From: CAVQBL01 sp963710715
GTDB taxonomy: Bacteria > Pseudomonadota > Gammaproteobacteria > DSM-16500
Length of the DNA: 64,000 bases
Assembly (NCBI GenBank): GCA_963710715.1
Contig: CAVQBL010000018.1
Coordinates: 62,001-126,000 of the forward strand
Direction of reading: 5' to 3'
The position numbers were made by a program, and so were the translations under genes. Under the pieces are notes generated by a model that saw only the letters and a program-made list of their open reading frames with translations, ran no database searches and was not told the DNA's origin. This document shows positions 41,655 to 50,065 of the stretch, piece by piece. Position 1 is the stretch's first letter. Each line of letters opens with the position of its first letter.

Positions 41655-41896
41655 TGATACTTGTCTTCAATATATTTTTTGTAGTCTTTTTCACTCACTT
41701 TTTTACCACGTAAAATTCCCTGCAGAGCATGAGTAAGTGGGGGAATTGACTCAGGATAATTTACAGGGGTGGTTTTTGTGACCAATAAAAGATAGTCAGC
41801 TACGAGCTGAGAAAGTGATTTACCATGCGCTTTTGAGAATTTTTTTGCCGCTTTAATAAGAGGCTCTTTAATGCGTAAAGTTAGTTTAGTATGCAT
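41651..41896 (-). CDS. DUF6364/RHH-type antitoxin
   Basis: This 81-residue protein begins with a ribbon-helix-helix strand (TKLTLRIKEPLIKAAKKFSKAHGKSLSQLVADYL) and ends with a basic, charged tail (GILRGKKVSEKDYKKYI), the layout of antitoxins that cap PIN toxins. A nested palindrome directly upstream of its start is the likely operator. Confidence 0.82.
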   Translation of the reverse strand: MHTKLTLRIKEPLIKAAKKFSKAHGKSLSQLVADYLLLVTKTTPVNYPESIPPLTHALQGILRGKKVSEKDYKKYIEDKYQ

Positions 41897-41898
41897 AA

Positions 41899-41957
41899 GA
41901 CTTAATCCGAATGACGTACATGTTTTTATTAATTATACGTCATATTTTTATTAAGTC
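41899..41957. promoter_or_regulatory. Nested dyad operator of the PIN module
   Basis: The outer arms are GACTTAAT (41899-41906) and ATTAAGTC (41950-41957), and the inner arms are ATGACGTA (41911-41918) and TACGTCAT (41936-41943). All are perfect. The site lies immediately upstream of the antitoxin start and also close to the surf1 promoter region. Confidence 0.65.
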
Positions 41958-42048
41958 AATCCAACACATGAGAAAGGATTTCATAAAAAGCCGAATTGGT
42001 CTATAATAGTGCAATTTGGATGAAGCAGGCTCTTACTAAAGGTGCTCA

Positions 42049-42804
42049 ATGACAAAATCGCTGCGGTTTCAATTTCGCCAAGTTTCCTATGTGTTTACCT
42101 TTAGGGTAGGGTTTTTTGCATTGTGCGCAGCTTTTTTTATTTTGTGCTGTGCATTGGGGGTATGGCAACTGCACCGGTATCATTTTAAGCAAGACTTGCT
42201 TGCCACGTATCAGAAACAATTAAATGCGTTGCCACAGCCATTTTTGCAAGTGGTGAACTCAAAAAACAACCTGCAATTTCGAAGCGTTGTTGTTGAAGGA
42301 GCATACCTCAATGCGTTGACTGTGTTATTGCAAAATCGCTTCCATGCGGATCAAGTGGGTTTTGAAGTGATAACACCCTTACAAATTCAGGGAGAGAAAA
42401 AATTATTACTGGTTAATCGAGGTTGGGTGCCAAAACTAAGCAATCAAGCAGCTCCGGTTATTGAGAATGTACACGGTGTGCAGCATATCAAGGGGTATAT
42501 CAAACTGGTAGATGAGCACCAATTTATTTTGGGAAAAAATATGCTTAATGCAAATATATCGCCACGCATGATGCAAAAAATCGATATTGATGAATTGAGC
42601 CGTGTGACGCAGCAACCATTTTATCCATTTATTTTGCGTTTGGATGCGTCTTCAGCGAATGGATTTGTACGTGATTGGGTTATCAATGTGATGCCCCCGG
42701 AACGCCATATGGCGTATGCTGTACAATGGTTTTTTATGGCGTTGGTATTATTGCTCGCTTATTTAGGTTTTTGTTGTCATAAGGTTAATGAACATGCAAA
42801 GTAA
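42049..42804 (+). CDS. SURF1 family oxidase assembly protein
   Basis: This 251-residue protein has two membrane helices at the ends and the conserved SURF1 features: GVWQLHRYHFKQDLL after the first helix, GFEVITPLQI, LLVNRGWVP and the HMAYAVQWFFMALVLL end. SURF1 helps insert haem a into subunit I. It overlaps the next gene by 17 bases. Confidence 0.93.
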   Translation: MTKSLRFQFRQVSYVFTFRVGFFALCAAFFILCCALGVWQLHRYHFKQDLLATYQKQLNALPQPFLQVVNSKNNLQFRSVVVEGAYLNALTVLLQNRFHADQVGFEVITPLQIQGEKKLLLVNRGWVPKLSNQAAPVIENVHGVQHIKGYIKLVDEHQFILGKNMLNANISPRMMQKIDIDELSRVTQQPFYPFILRLDASSANGFVRDWVINVMPPERHMAYAVQWFFMALVLLLAYLGFCCHKVNEHAK

Positions 42805-43306
42805 TCAAAAACGCAAGCCGCAACTTTTTTTGTTGATGATGGTTTTTGTTATTCCTGTCTTGTGCAGTTATTTTTTTTATTATTATTACGAATATTTTCA
42901 ATTTAAAACCACGAATCGTGGCATCTTAGTCAATCCGCCAATTGAAGCACAGTATTTATATTCGACGACGAAAGAAGGAAAACAAAAAAAATGGCGTATT
43001 ATTCATGCAGAAGATGGCGCATGCGATGATGCTTGCCAAAAGATTAATTATCAATTGAGCCAAGTGCAAAAAGCATTAGGGAAGGAAAGCCAGCGTGTGG
43101 ATGTCATTTCCATGAATAAAAATGTTCAATTGGAAAGATTAATGAGCGCATTTGTTCAACACGGTGAAAAAGAATTTGCAGTAAAAAATAAAATTTATCT
43201 CGTGGATCCGCTCGGAAATTTATTTATGTATTATCCCAACATGACAGATCCTATGAATATTTTAAAAGATTTAAAAAAAGTACTAAAGGTATCTCAAATT
43301 GGCTAA
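42788..43306 (+). CDS. Membrane-anchored thioredoxin-fold protein, Sco-like
   Basis: This 172-residue protein has an N-terminal anchor (about 14-34) and an extracytoplasmic domain with CDDAC near residue 80, a CxxxC spacing as in Sco proteins, and the YLVDPLGNLFMYYP strand. It lies between surf1 and ctaA and overlaps both. It is probably a copper or redox helper in oxidase assembly. The conserved Sco histidine is not obvious, so copper binding is uncertain. Confidence 0.75.
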   Translation: MNMQSNQKRKPQLFLLMMVFVIPVLCSYFFYYYYEYFQFKTTNRGILVNPPIEAQYLYSTTKEGKQKKWRIIHAEDGACDDACQKINYQLSQVQKALGKESQRVDVISMNKNVQLERLMSAFVQHGEKEFAVKNKIYLVDPLGNLFMYYPNMTDPMNILKDLKKVLKVSQIG

Positions 43307-44333
43307 CTCACGTTTTATTTCAATATTAGCATTATGCGCAAGTTTTTTTGCTTTCGGTGTGATTGCGCTGGGTGCTTTTACACGCTTGGTCGATGCCGGT
43401 TTGGGATGCCCTGATTGGCCAGGGTGTTATGGATCTTTTACTGTTCCATTGACGGAAGAAGCGCGTAAACTTGCAGTGCTGAACTATCCTGATACGCATT
43501 TAAATGTATATAAAGCTTGGGCGGAAATGCTGCATCGTTATTTTGTGGGTGGTTTGAGTCTGTTTATTTTAGTCATCATGGGCGCTGTTTTTAAAGTGCC
43601 ATTACGTGCAAAAAAGTTGAATATTATTTTAATGGGCTGTTTACTTTTGCTGTTAGTATATCAAATTTTATTAGGACAGCTCACAGTGACGCTAAAATTA
43701 TTGCCGGCTATTGTAACGCAGCATTTGCTAGGGGGATTTTTAATTTTATCAGTGTTGTGGTTAGTTTATTTGAATAATGGTTCTAAAATGCAAGAAGCTA
43801 GTTCTATTTCTTCTTCAAAAGGACTTTTATTGCTGTTATCTGCAATTGCACTTATTATTTTATTTTTGCAAATTACTTTAGGCGCATGGGTGAGTACTAA
43901 TTATGCTTCACTGAGCTGCCCCGATTTTCCCTTTTGTTTGAATGACCAGACAATGACGTTATACCTTAAGGAAGCATTTAATATTTTTATGCCTGTTGGC
44001 ATTAATTATGAAGGGGGTGTGTTATCGACGGCGATTCGTCAAACTATTCAAATGACACATAGAATAGGCGCATTAATTTTTACGCTTTATATGTTTGGTT
44101 TTCTTGGATTTGCATTAACAAAGTTGAAAGATGCACCCGAGCTAATGAAATCAATTTATTTAATGATGGGTCTGTTAATTATACAAATTTGTATTGGTAT
44201 AACGAATGTTGTTTTTAAATTACCCTTGGGCACTGCAATTAGCCATAATTTAGTTGCAGCATTATTACTGTTGTCTGTGATTACCTTTATTTTTAAGCTT
44301 GCTACTACTGAAAAAAAGGCGCAATCAATATGA
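43299..44333 (+). CDS. ctaA: Haem A synthase CtaA (COX15)
   Basis: This 344-residue protein has eight membrane helices and a duplicated haem-binding bundle. Signatures are ALGAFTRLVDAGLGCPDWPGCYG at the N-terminus, LHRYFVGG, QHLLGG and THRIGALIF. It converts haem O to haem A. The frame has no early ATG; the TTG at 43299 overlaps the previous stop and is the best start. It overlaps ctaB by four bases. Confidence 0.94.
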   Translation: MANSRFISILALCASFFAFGVIALGAFTRLVDAGLGCPDWPGCYGSFTVPLTEEARKLAVLNYPDTHLNVYKAWAEMLHRYFVGGLSLFILVIMGAVFKVPLRAKKLNIILMGCLLLLLVYQILLGQLTVTLKLLPAIVTQHLLGGFLILSVLWLVYLNNGSKMQEASSISSSKGLLLLLSAIALIILFLQITLGAWVSTNYASLSCPDFPFCLNDQTMTLYLKEAFNIFMPVGINYEGGVLSTAIRQTIQMTHRIGALIFTLYMFGFLGFALTKLKDAPELMKSIYLMMGLLIIQICIGITNVVFKLPLGTAISHNLVAALLLLSVITFIFKLATTEKKAQSI

Positions 44334-45205
44334 GTATGTCTATTCGCATCAATACTCTGAGTGACTACTTTGAATTATGTAAACCGCGTGTTGTCATGCT
44401 CATGATTTTAACGGCTGTTGTGGGTATTGCTTTGGCGCCTTCTGTTTCATTTCCAATTAACTCTTTAATTTGGGGCACTTTAGGCATTGCATTGGTTGCG
44501 GGTGCTGCTGCAACATTAAATCATATTGCAGATCAACATATTGATAAACTGATGCGTCGTACACAACGCCGCCCCATTGCGCAAGGAAAAATTACCACGC
44601 AAAATAGCCTGATTTTCGCCAGTGTGTTGTGTGCGTTGGGTATGTTAATTTTATTTTGCTTGGTAAATACTTTAACTGCGATTTTAACGTTTATTTCTTT
44701 GATAGGGTATGCAGGTTGTTATACTCTCTATTTAAAGCATGCAACGCCCCAAAATATTGTGATTGGAGGTATTGCAGGTGCTATGCCACCACTGCTAGGC
44801 TGGACAGCGGTGACAGGCTCGATTAGCCCACAGGCTTTGTTATTGGTTTTAATTATTTATATTTGGACCCCGCCGCATTTTTGGGCACTTGCGATTCATC
44901 GTTTTGATGATTATGCTAAAGCGAACGTTCCTATGTTGCCTAATACGCATGGGATTGCGTTTACTAAGCTTAATATTTTGCTTTATACGATTTTGTTGAT
45001 TTGTGCTACTACACTACCTTATGTTATTGGTATGTCTGGTATGATATATCTTCTGGGGGTGTCCCTGGCCAATTTAGTTTTTCTTGGGTATGCGTTGCGA
45101 CTGTATTTAAGTGGGGATAAAGAAATAGCAATACGTACTTTTTGGTATTCGATTTATTATTTAGGCATTTTATTTTTACTACTATTAATTGATCACTACT
45201 GCTAA
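44330..45205 (+). CDS. ctaB: Protohaem IX farnesyltransferase (haem O synthase)
   Basis: This 291-residue UbiA-family prenyltransferase has a first aspartate-rich motif in NHIADQHIDKLMRRTQRRPI and a second loop HRFDDYAKANVPMLP, plus about eight membrane helices. It makes haem O for CtaA. The coupling ATGA overlap with ctaA fits the sequential pathway. Confidence 0.95.
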   Translation: MSMSIRINTLSDYFELCKPRVVMLMILTAVVGIALAPSVSFPINSLIWGTLGIALVAGAAATLNHIADQHIDKLMRRTQRRPIAQGKITTQNSLIFASVLCALGMLILFCLVNTLTAILTFISLIGYAGCYTLYLKHATPQNIVIGGIAGAMPPLLGWTAVTGSISPQALLLVLIIYIWTPPHFWALAIHRFDDYAKANVPMLPNTHGIAFTKLNILLYTILLICATTLPYVIGMSGMIYLLGVSLANLVFLGYALRLYLSGDKEIAIRTFWYSIYYLGILFLLLLIDHYC

Positions 45206-45217
45206 GAGGTTTTACTT

Positions 45218-45877
45218 ATGTCAAATATCGCGCAACAAAAAAATCATGTTCCTTTAATATCTATGATTTTAGGGATGCTTATAATTATTGCTGCCATAGC
45301 AATTTATTTTGGTGTGATTCGTCACCAGATACAACCTCGTGATGTAAAAATTGATGGGGTGTATTTAACGGAAACGAGAGACATTAATAATTTTCAGTTA
45401 ACGGATAACAATGGAAAACCTTTTACTAAAGACAACTTAAAAGGCCATTGGACGATGATGTTTTTTGGGTTTACTAATTGTGCTACGGTTTGCCCTACAA
45501 CGATGTCGGCACTGAATCAAATGTATCAAATGCTACAAAGAGAATTGCCAGATAAGAAGCTGCCACAAATAGTATTAGTGTCAGTTGATCCAGAAAGAGA
45601 TACCGTAGAAAGAATGAATGATTATGTGAGTGCATTCAATTCACATTTTATTGGAGCGCGTGCTAATCTTGCTGAAACCATGGCACTGCAAAAGCAATTG
45701 CATATTGCAGCTGCTAAAATGCAAGCAGAGGGTCAAGGTAAAGATCATTATACTATTAACCACAGCGCAGAAGTTATGTTGTTTAATCCGGATGCGAAAT
45801 TGCAAGCTTATATGTCTTATCCGCATCAGCCAGAGCAAATGGTTAAGGATTATAAGTTGATATTGAGTGCGTCGTAA
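45218..45877 (+). CDS. SCO family copper chaperone
   Basis: This 219-residue protein has an N-terminal anchor (about 15-35), the copper site FTNCATVCPTTMSAL (CxxxC) and the distal histidine in NHSAEVMLFNPD. It loads CuA of subunit II. It ends the ctaA-ctaB-sco run, 12 bp after ctaB. Confidence 0.94.
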   Translation: MSNIAQQKNHVPLISMILGMLIIIAAIAIYFGVIRHQIQPRDVKIDGVYLTETRDINNFQLTDNNGKPFTKDNLKGHWTMMFFGFTNCATVCPTTMSALNQMYQMLQRELPDKKLPQIVLVSVDPERDTVERMNDYVSAFNSHFIGARANLAETMALQKQLHIAAAKMQAEGQGKDHYTINHSAEVMLFNPDAKLQAYMSYPHQPEQMVKDYKLILSAS

Positions 45878-45885
45878 CTATTCCC

Positions 45886-46013
45886 GCCGTCATTGCTAGG
45901 ACCCCTGCATGCTCTTCGCAGGGAGACGAAGCAATCCAGGAGAACATTTCTCCGCCGCTCTGGATTGCCACGCCTCACATAAAGCAAAGGCGTGAGGCTC
46001 GCAATGACGAGTT
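45886..46013. repeat. Palindromic repeat (GTCATTGCGAG family), full-length copy
   Basis: This is one of the most complete members: CCGTCATTGCTAGG, then a GACGAAGCAATCCAGG and CTCTGGATTGCC core pair, then GCGTGAGGCTCGCAATGACGAG. It lies after the sco gene. The last 60 bases match copy 38911-38984 almost exactly. Confidence 0.85.
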
Positions 46014-46062
46014 CTTTTTGTGTGATTGGGGTCAGGCCGACCCCAGTAATTTTTGGAGGAAA

Positions 46063-46545
46063 ATGAGTATGTTATTTAAAAAATGGTTGTTAATTATTTT
46101 GCTTTTGATGTCCACAGCGGTTTTTGCGCAAGGAAAAACTGTATTTCATGACTCTAAAGGCAATACTATTCAAATGTCGCAACTGAAAAACAAATGGGTT
46201 GTATTGACCTATTGGGCTGCATGGTGCCCAAGCTGTCTTAGAGAAGTTCCTGAGTTAAATAGCTTCTATGAGCATAATCAAGATAAAGATGTTTTACTGC
46301 TTGCTTTTAATTTTGATCGCTTGCCAGCAAAATATTTAAAAAAGGCTGTGAATAGAGCTAGTATTAATTATCCTTCATTAGTCGAAGATCCAAACTATAT
46401 GTGGGCAGAGCTAGGCACCATTGATTTTGTGCCAGTGACATTTATTATTAATCCGGAAGGAAAGCTGGCTAAAAGATTTGTTGGAAGTGTGTCAGAGCGA
46501 GAATTATTTGTTACTTTGCAGAGACTGAAGCAACAGTATACATAA
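46063..46545 (+). CDS. TlpA-type periplasmic thioredoxin
   Basis: About 160 residues with a signal peptide (WLLIILLLMSTAVFA), WAAWCPSCLREVP (the CxxC active site) and a cis-proline region FVPVTFIINPEG. It is a periplasmic disulfide reductase or haem/copper-assembly helper. Start at 46063 is set by GGAGG seven bases upstream; a TTG at 46018 would add residues coded by the repeat. A GGGGTC-GACCCC hairpin (46029-46045) precedes it. Confidence 0.88.
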   Translation: MSMLFKKWLLIILLLMSTAVFAQGKTVFHDSKGNTIQMSQLKNKWVVLTYWAAWCPSCLREVPELNSFYEHNQDKDVLLLAFNFDRLPAKYLKKAVNRASINYPSLVEDPNYMWAELGTIDFVPVTFIINPEGKLAKRFVGSVSERELFVTLQRLKQQYT

Positions 46546-46566
46546 TGATCCAGAAAAAGAAGGTAC

Positions 46567-46749
46567 TAGTACCCTGTCAAATAAGTTTTTGTGCATTAAG
46601 CGCTTAGATTGCGAGATATTGAAGCGTTTCGATTGAGCAAAAGCGCAGGCGTACTTGTTTGTCCGTCGAGCTTTTGCGACTGAGAAACGCTTCAAGATCG
46701 ACGCAAGATAAGATGCATAATGCACAAAAACTTATTTGACAGGGTACTA
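46567..46749. mobile_element. MITE-like 183-bp palindrome with 32-bp perfect terminal inverted repeats
   Basis: The left end TAGTACCCTGTCAAATAAG and the right end CTTATTTGACAGGGTACTA extend to 32 perfectly matched bases each. An inner pair TTGAAGCGTTTC and GAAACGCTTCAA, and GCAAAAGC with GCTTTTGC, make nearly the whole unit fold into one long stem. It has no room for a transposase. Its right arm contains the start codon and first ten codons of the downstream cytochrome gene. Confidence 0.88.
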
Positions 46750-47187
46750 ATTGTAATCGCGCTGTTTTTAAGCGGCGCGTTGGGTTTTAGCTTATCTTTA
46801 TATTTGCACCGTGATAATCATTTTGTATCCCACTCAACAGATGTTAAGCTCATGCAAACTTTTCATTATCCCGCATTATTTGTAAAGCAGCTTGAAGGTG
46901 ATCCGAATGCGGGAGAAAAAATTTTTAAAGAATTTTGTGCGACTTGTCATGGGAAACCACCTTTAATAGATATCAAAGCTCCACGGATAGGGGATAAAAA
47001 AATATGGCAAGCATTGTTGCAGGCGCAAGGAATGTCGACATTACTCAATATGACAATTAAGGGGTTCGGTGCTATGCCTGCCCGTGGTGGTTGTTTTGAA
47101 TGTAGTGATGAGCAGTTGCGTGGGGCGATTGAGTATATGATTGGGGTCAGGCCATATCATTCCCCCACATCTCAAAATTTCTCCTGA
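46720..47187 (+). CDS. Cytochrome c5-like protein with a MITE-derived N-terminus
   Basis: This 155-residue protein has an anchor or signal helix (VLIVIALFLSGALGFSLSLYL), haem motif FCATCHGKPP (about residue 70), and the c5-type RGGCFECSDEQLRGAIEYM end. The start codon and MHKNLFDRVL residues lie inside the right inverted repeat of the palindrome at 46567-46749, so the insertion supplied the present translation start. It is a likely electron donor to the oxidase encoded nearby. The last residues (after IGV) may also be derived from repeat DNA. Confidence 0.85.
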   Translation: MHKNLFDRVLIVIALFLSGALGFSLSLYLHRDNHFVSHSTDVKLMQTFHYPALFVKQLEGDPNAGEKIFKEFCATCHGKPPLIDIKAPRIGDKKIWQALLQAQGMSTLLNMTIKGFGAMPARGGCFECSDEQLRGAIEYMIGVRPYHSPTSQNFS

Positions 47188-47199
47188 CTATGCCACACG

Positions 47200-47363
47200 T
47201 GCGAGCGCTGAAGTTAGATCGAAGCCCCGTCATTGCGAGCATGTGCTTTTCATGCGAAGCAATCCAGGGGAACGTTTTTGTGCTCCCTGGATTGCCACGC
47301 CCGCGCAAAAAAGCACGCGCGGGCTCGCAATGACGGGGCTTCGATCTAACTTCAGCGCTCGCA
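47200..47363. repeat. 164-bp palindrome with 41-bp perfect arms containing a GTCATTGCGAG repeat
   Basis: TGCGAGCGCTGAAGTTAGATC and onward for 41 bases at the left is perfectly complementary to 47323-47363. Inside are the usual GAAGCAATCCAGGGG / CCCTGGATTGCC core and a GCCCGCGC / GCGCGGGC stem. It is the largest and cleanest member of the family here and may show the intact element ends. It lies between the cytochrome gene and the cation exchanger. Confidence 0.88.
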
Positions 47364-47442
47364 CTCATTGGCAGAAGGAGATGTGGGTAATGATATGGGT
47401 GTCCAGGGCCTGCCCCCCAGCTTGACCCCCCAGGGAGAGAGT

Positions 47443-48447
47443 ATGGGTTACTTCTGGCTAGAATTAATTATCTCGCTTATTGTGATAGTCATCGCAGCGC
47501 AATTACTGACGAACGCTCTGGAACACTTTGCCCAAAAAATTAATATTTCTGCTGGCGTGACAGGATCTGTATTGGCTGCAATTGCAACCGCATTGCCTGA
47601 AACGTTTGTACCGATTCTCGCAATTGTAGCGGGGACTTCAAATAAATCAGTCAATGAAGAAGTGAGTGTAGGCGCAATTTTGGGAGCGCCTCTCATGCTA
47701 GCAACATTAGCGACTTTTTTAATGGCGATTTCTGTTGTTAAAGCACGCGGTTTTACTGGTAGGATCAGGCCAGAAAAAACGGGTATGACGCGAGATCTTA
47801 ATTTCTTTTTGATAGCATTTTTCTTTGCTGCGATTGCTATGTATTTGCCTTTGGAACCGATTTATTTACGTGTCATAACCAGTTTAATTCTCATTTGTCT
47901 TTATGCTGTTTACTTGTTGCGAACAATCAAAGCATCCAAGCAATTGGTTGTGGAAGGCCATGGCGTGATCATTGAAGAACCCATGACTTTGACTCGAATT
48001 GGTTTGAAGAATAATTCCATGACACTTATTTTGCAGCTCATTTTAGGTCTGGCATTATTATTTTTCGGAGCAAAAAGATTTATTGCCAGTGTCGAGGAAT
48101 TATCAAATGCGCTGCATGTGTCAGCTTTAGTGTTGTCATTATTGATTATTCCAGTTGCCACGGAGTTGCCTGAAAAAATAAATAGCATTCTTTGGGTAAG
48201 GAGAAATAAGGATACACTCGCATTTGGTAATTTAACCGGAGCGATGGTGTTTCAGGGAACCTTGTTGCCTGCTATCGGTATTTTATTAACTCCCTGGCAA
48301 CCCAATCGAGAGGTACAAACCTGCATTATCATTACTTTTCTTGCTGCTATATGGCTTAGGGTGAATGTTTCATCTCGTGGTTTGAGTATTATGGCGTTGT
48401 GTGTGAATGGGGGGTTGTATGTTTTGTACTTTTTGTTGTTGGTTTAG
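47443..48447 (+). CDS. Sodium/calcium exchanger family protein (CaCA)
   Basis: About 334 residues and ten membrane helices, with the two inverted alpha-repeats: GSVLAAIATALPETFVPILA near residue 45 and LLIIPVATELPEKINSIL near 240. These acidic motifs bind cations in YrbG/NCX-type antiporters. Start at 47443 follows GGAGAG by seven bases; an ATG at 47368 would add residues unlike the family. It is a lone gene converging on icmX. Confidence 0.88.
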   Translation: MGYFWLELIISLIVIVIAAQLLTNALEHFAQKINISAGVTGSVLAAIATALPETFVPILAIVAGTSNKSVNEEVSVGAILGAPLMLATLATFLMAISVVKARGFTGRIRPEKTGMTRDLNFFLIAFFFAAIAMYLPLEPIYLRVITSLILICLYAVYLLRTIKASKQLVVEGHGVIIEEPMTLTRIGLKNNSMTLILQLILGLALLFFGAKRFIASVEELSNALHVSALVLSLLIIPVATELPEKINSILWVRRNKDTLAFGNLTGAMVFQGTLLPAIGILLTPWQPNREVQTCIIITFLAAIWLRVNVSSRGLSIMALCVNGGLYVLYFLLLV

Positions 48448-48493
48448 TGTTCCCTTCGTTCGAGCAAAAGCCGCCGTCGAAACCCTCACCCGT

Positions 48494-48558
48494 CTCGGCA
48501 CGAAAGAGCATCGTGCCGAGCCACCCTCTCCCACAGTAAAGAGCACTGCGGGAGAGGG
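48494..48558. terminator. Two GC-rich hairpins between convergent genes
   Basis: CTCGGCACG pairs with CGTGCCGAG (48494-48520), and CCCTCTCCC pairs with GGGAGAGGG (48524-48558, with an inner CAGT/ACTG). Both loops contain AAAGAGC. They sit between the convergent exchanger gene and icmX. They could terminate both transcripts, but the lack of a T-tract also fits a dispersed palindromic repeat. Confidence 0.5.
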
Positions 48559-48574
48559 GAAAACTGTTAAGGCT

Positions 48575-49498
48575 CTAAGACGTCTGCAGCGCTCTCTGAT
48601 AAAGTTGCTGTCCAGCCGTGTTACTGACTGACATGATAAGTAAGGTGTTAGTCATCGCCAAGCTGGCTAATTGTTCTTGCTGGACTTTTAATATACGGGC
48701 CATTAGCACGAAAGTTTGTGCGTTATACATTAAAATTTGCCTCAATATAGGTCCTAATGGTTCTTTTGCTATTTTTCCAAAAAAATTCAATTTTGGATCA
48801 CTCGCTTGTTGAATCAGTTGTTGAAAAAGTGGGGTAGTGGTCTGTTGATTAGGAAGGTCACTTAGAACATATGCGACATAGGATTGTACAGCAGACAGGG
48901 TATAAAAAAAGTTTTGATAACGTGCGTTGGCAGGTGTGCCTGCTCCTGGAGCTTGGGGTAACCAATTATTGGTACCCGAAGCATATTTAATATAGCTTTG
49001 CATACTCTGCGCTTGATTTTTCTTTGCTGTATTATACGCAGTATTATTACCCATAGGGTTCGATTTAGTGAGCATGCTTCCTAATACTATTGAATAAGAT
49101 AATGCATCTTGAGAGTAGGGATCAGCTGTATTGCCAGAGGTTTTTTGGCTGCTTGCGGTCAGATATTGCTGGGTCAGAGCTTGGCCGGCGCTGAGTTGGG
49201 TAGTTAAGTTGTTATTAAACGCACTGTATAATTGACCGAAAGGTCCTTGATTGGTGCCAATGATGATATCGTCATCTTGCGATGATTCTACCGCGTTCCA
49301 GCTTTTGGCCATTTTAGTGATCTCAGCAATAAAAGCGCTTAAATAAGCAGGAGATTGATTGAGAGTAGATAAGATATTATCCGTATTTAGTTTTATTTGC
49401 TGTAGGACATTCCCAGAGCTAGATTGTGCATAACTAGGTTGGGCCAAGCCAAAGGTGACAATGCTTAAACCTAGAAAAAACTTTTTGAAAATATTCAT
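48575..49498 (-). CDS. icmX: Dot/Icm periplasmic protein IcmX
   Basis: This 307-residue protein has a signal peptide (FFLGLSIVTFGLAQPSYAQ). Alignment-like blocks are typical of IcmX: the mid-region QDALSYSIVLGSMLTKSNP, and the terminal ILMYNAQTFVLMARILKVQQEQLASLAMTNTLL. It is shorter than the Legionella protein. IcmX is an essential but poorly understood periplasmic part of the type IVB system. It is the last gene of the icmW-hypothetical-icmX unit. Confidence 0.85.
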   Translation of the reverse strand: MNIFKKFFLGLSIVTFGLAQPSYAQSSSGNVLQQIKLNTDNILSTLNQSPAYLSAFIAEITKMAKSWNAVESSQDDDIIIGTNQGPFGQLYSAFNNNLTTQLSAGQALTQQYLTASSQKTSGNTADPYSQDALSYSIVLGSMLTKSNPMGNNTAYNTAKKNQAQSMQSYIKYASGTNNWLPQAPGAGTPANARYQNFFYTLSAVQSYVAYVLSDLPNQQTTTPLFQQLIQQASDPKLNFFGKIAKEPLGPILRQILMYNAQTFVLMARILKVQQEQLASLAMTNTLLIMSVSNTAGQQLYQRALQTS

Positions 49499-49525
49499 GT
49501 TTTGTATTCCTAATGAATGATGGAA

Positions 49526-50065
49526 TTAATATTTAATGTTCCAACCCCCACCCGCAGGAGCTTTAGGTGTTTGCTGTCTTGGTTGTTGTCCTCTCGGTGC
49601 CATTGTTCCACCCCCTTGCTGTTCTGGGCTTTGAAAACCCGTGTAAGTTTGTGACTGCTGAGTCGTTGGCGCTGCTTGGTAAGGTTGCAACGGGGTTGTT
49701 GCTGGAGGAGTAGCGGCAGCAGGGGCGCTTGGCATTGAAGGAGCCGGTGCAGCGTATTGTTGTTGCATATTAGGTTTAGGGTTATTTTCGGGCGTCCAGT
49801 ATAAATTGGATTGGTCACTGGATTCGGAAGGAGCACTCGTGGGCGCAGTAGCCGGAGTTTGGCTTTGGTTGCTGCCGAATTTTGGAATTTGAGCTAACTT
49901 TTGATTTAATTCTTGCTGATACCTGTCTTGAATCTGTGCGTGGGCTGATTCCGCTTGGCTTGTAAATTGAGAGGAAGTATCAGTCGAAAACAAAGGCGGT
50001 GCTGCGTGTATTGTAGTACAAGTCATAATACATGCGATAACTGTAACAAAAACTTGCTTAAACAT
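49526..50065 (-). CDS. Proline/glutamine-rich exported protein between icmW and icmX
   Basis: About 179 residues, starting MFKQVFVTVIACIMTCTTIHA (signal peptide). The rest is low complexity: Gln/Ala/Pro/Ser with GGGTMAPRG and a GGGWNIKY end. Its ATG overlaps the icmW stop by eight bases, so it belongs to the Dot/Icm operon. I know no family. It could be an envelope linker or a lineage-specific T4BSS part. The ATG at 50065 is favoured by GGAG upstream. Confidence 0.75.
   Translation of the reverse strand: MFKQVFVTVIACIMTCTTIHAAPPLFSTDTSSQFTSQAESAHAQIQDRYQQELNQKLAQIPKFGSNQSQTPATAPTSAPSESSDQSNLYWTPENNPKPNMQQQYAAPAPSMPSAPAAATPPATTPLQPYQAAPTTQQSQTYTGFQSPEQQGGGTMAPRGQQPRQQTPKAPAGGGWNIKY

Noticed and set aside
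46504..46725. 73-codon minus-strand frame across the 183-bp palindrome
   Set aside because: It mirrors the start of the cytochrome gene because of the inverted repeat (it also contains MHKNLF-type sequence); it is a palindrome artefact.
47141..47425. Plus- and minus-strand frames across 47141-47425
   Set aside because: They consist of the palindromic repeat itself; the mirrored peptide sequences on both strands show this.
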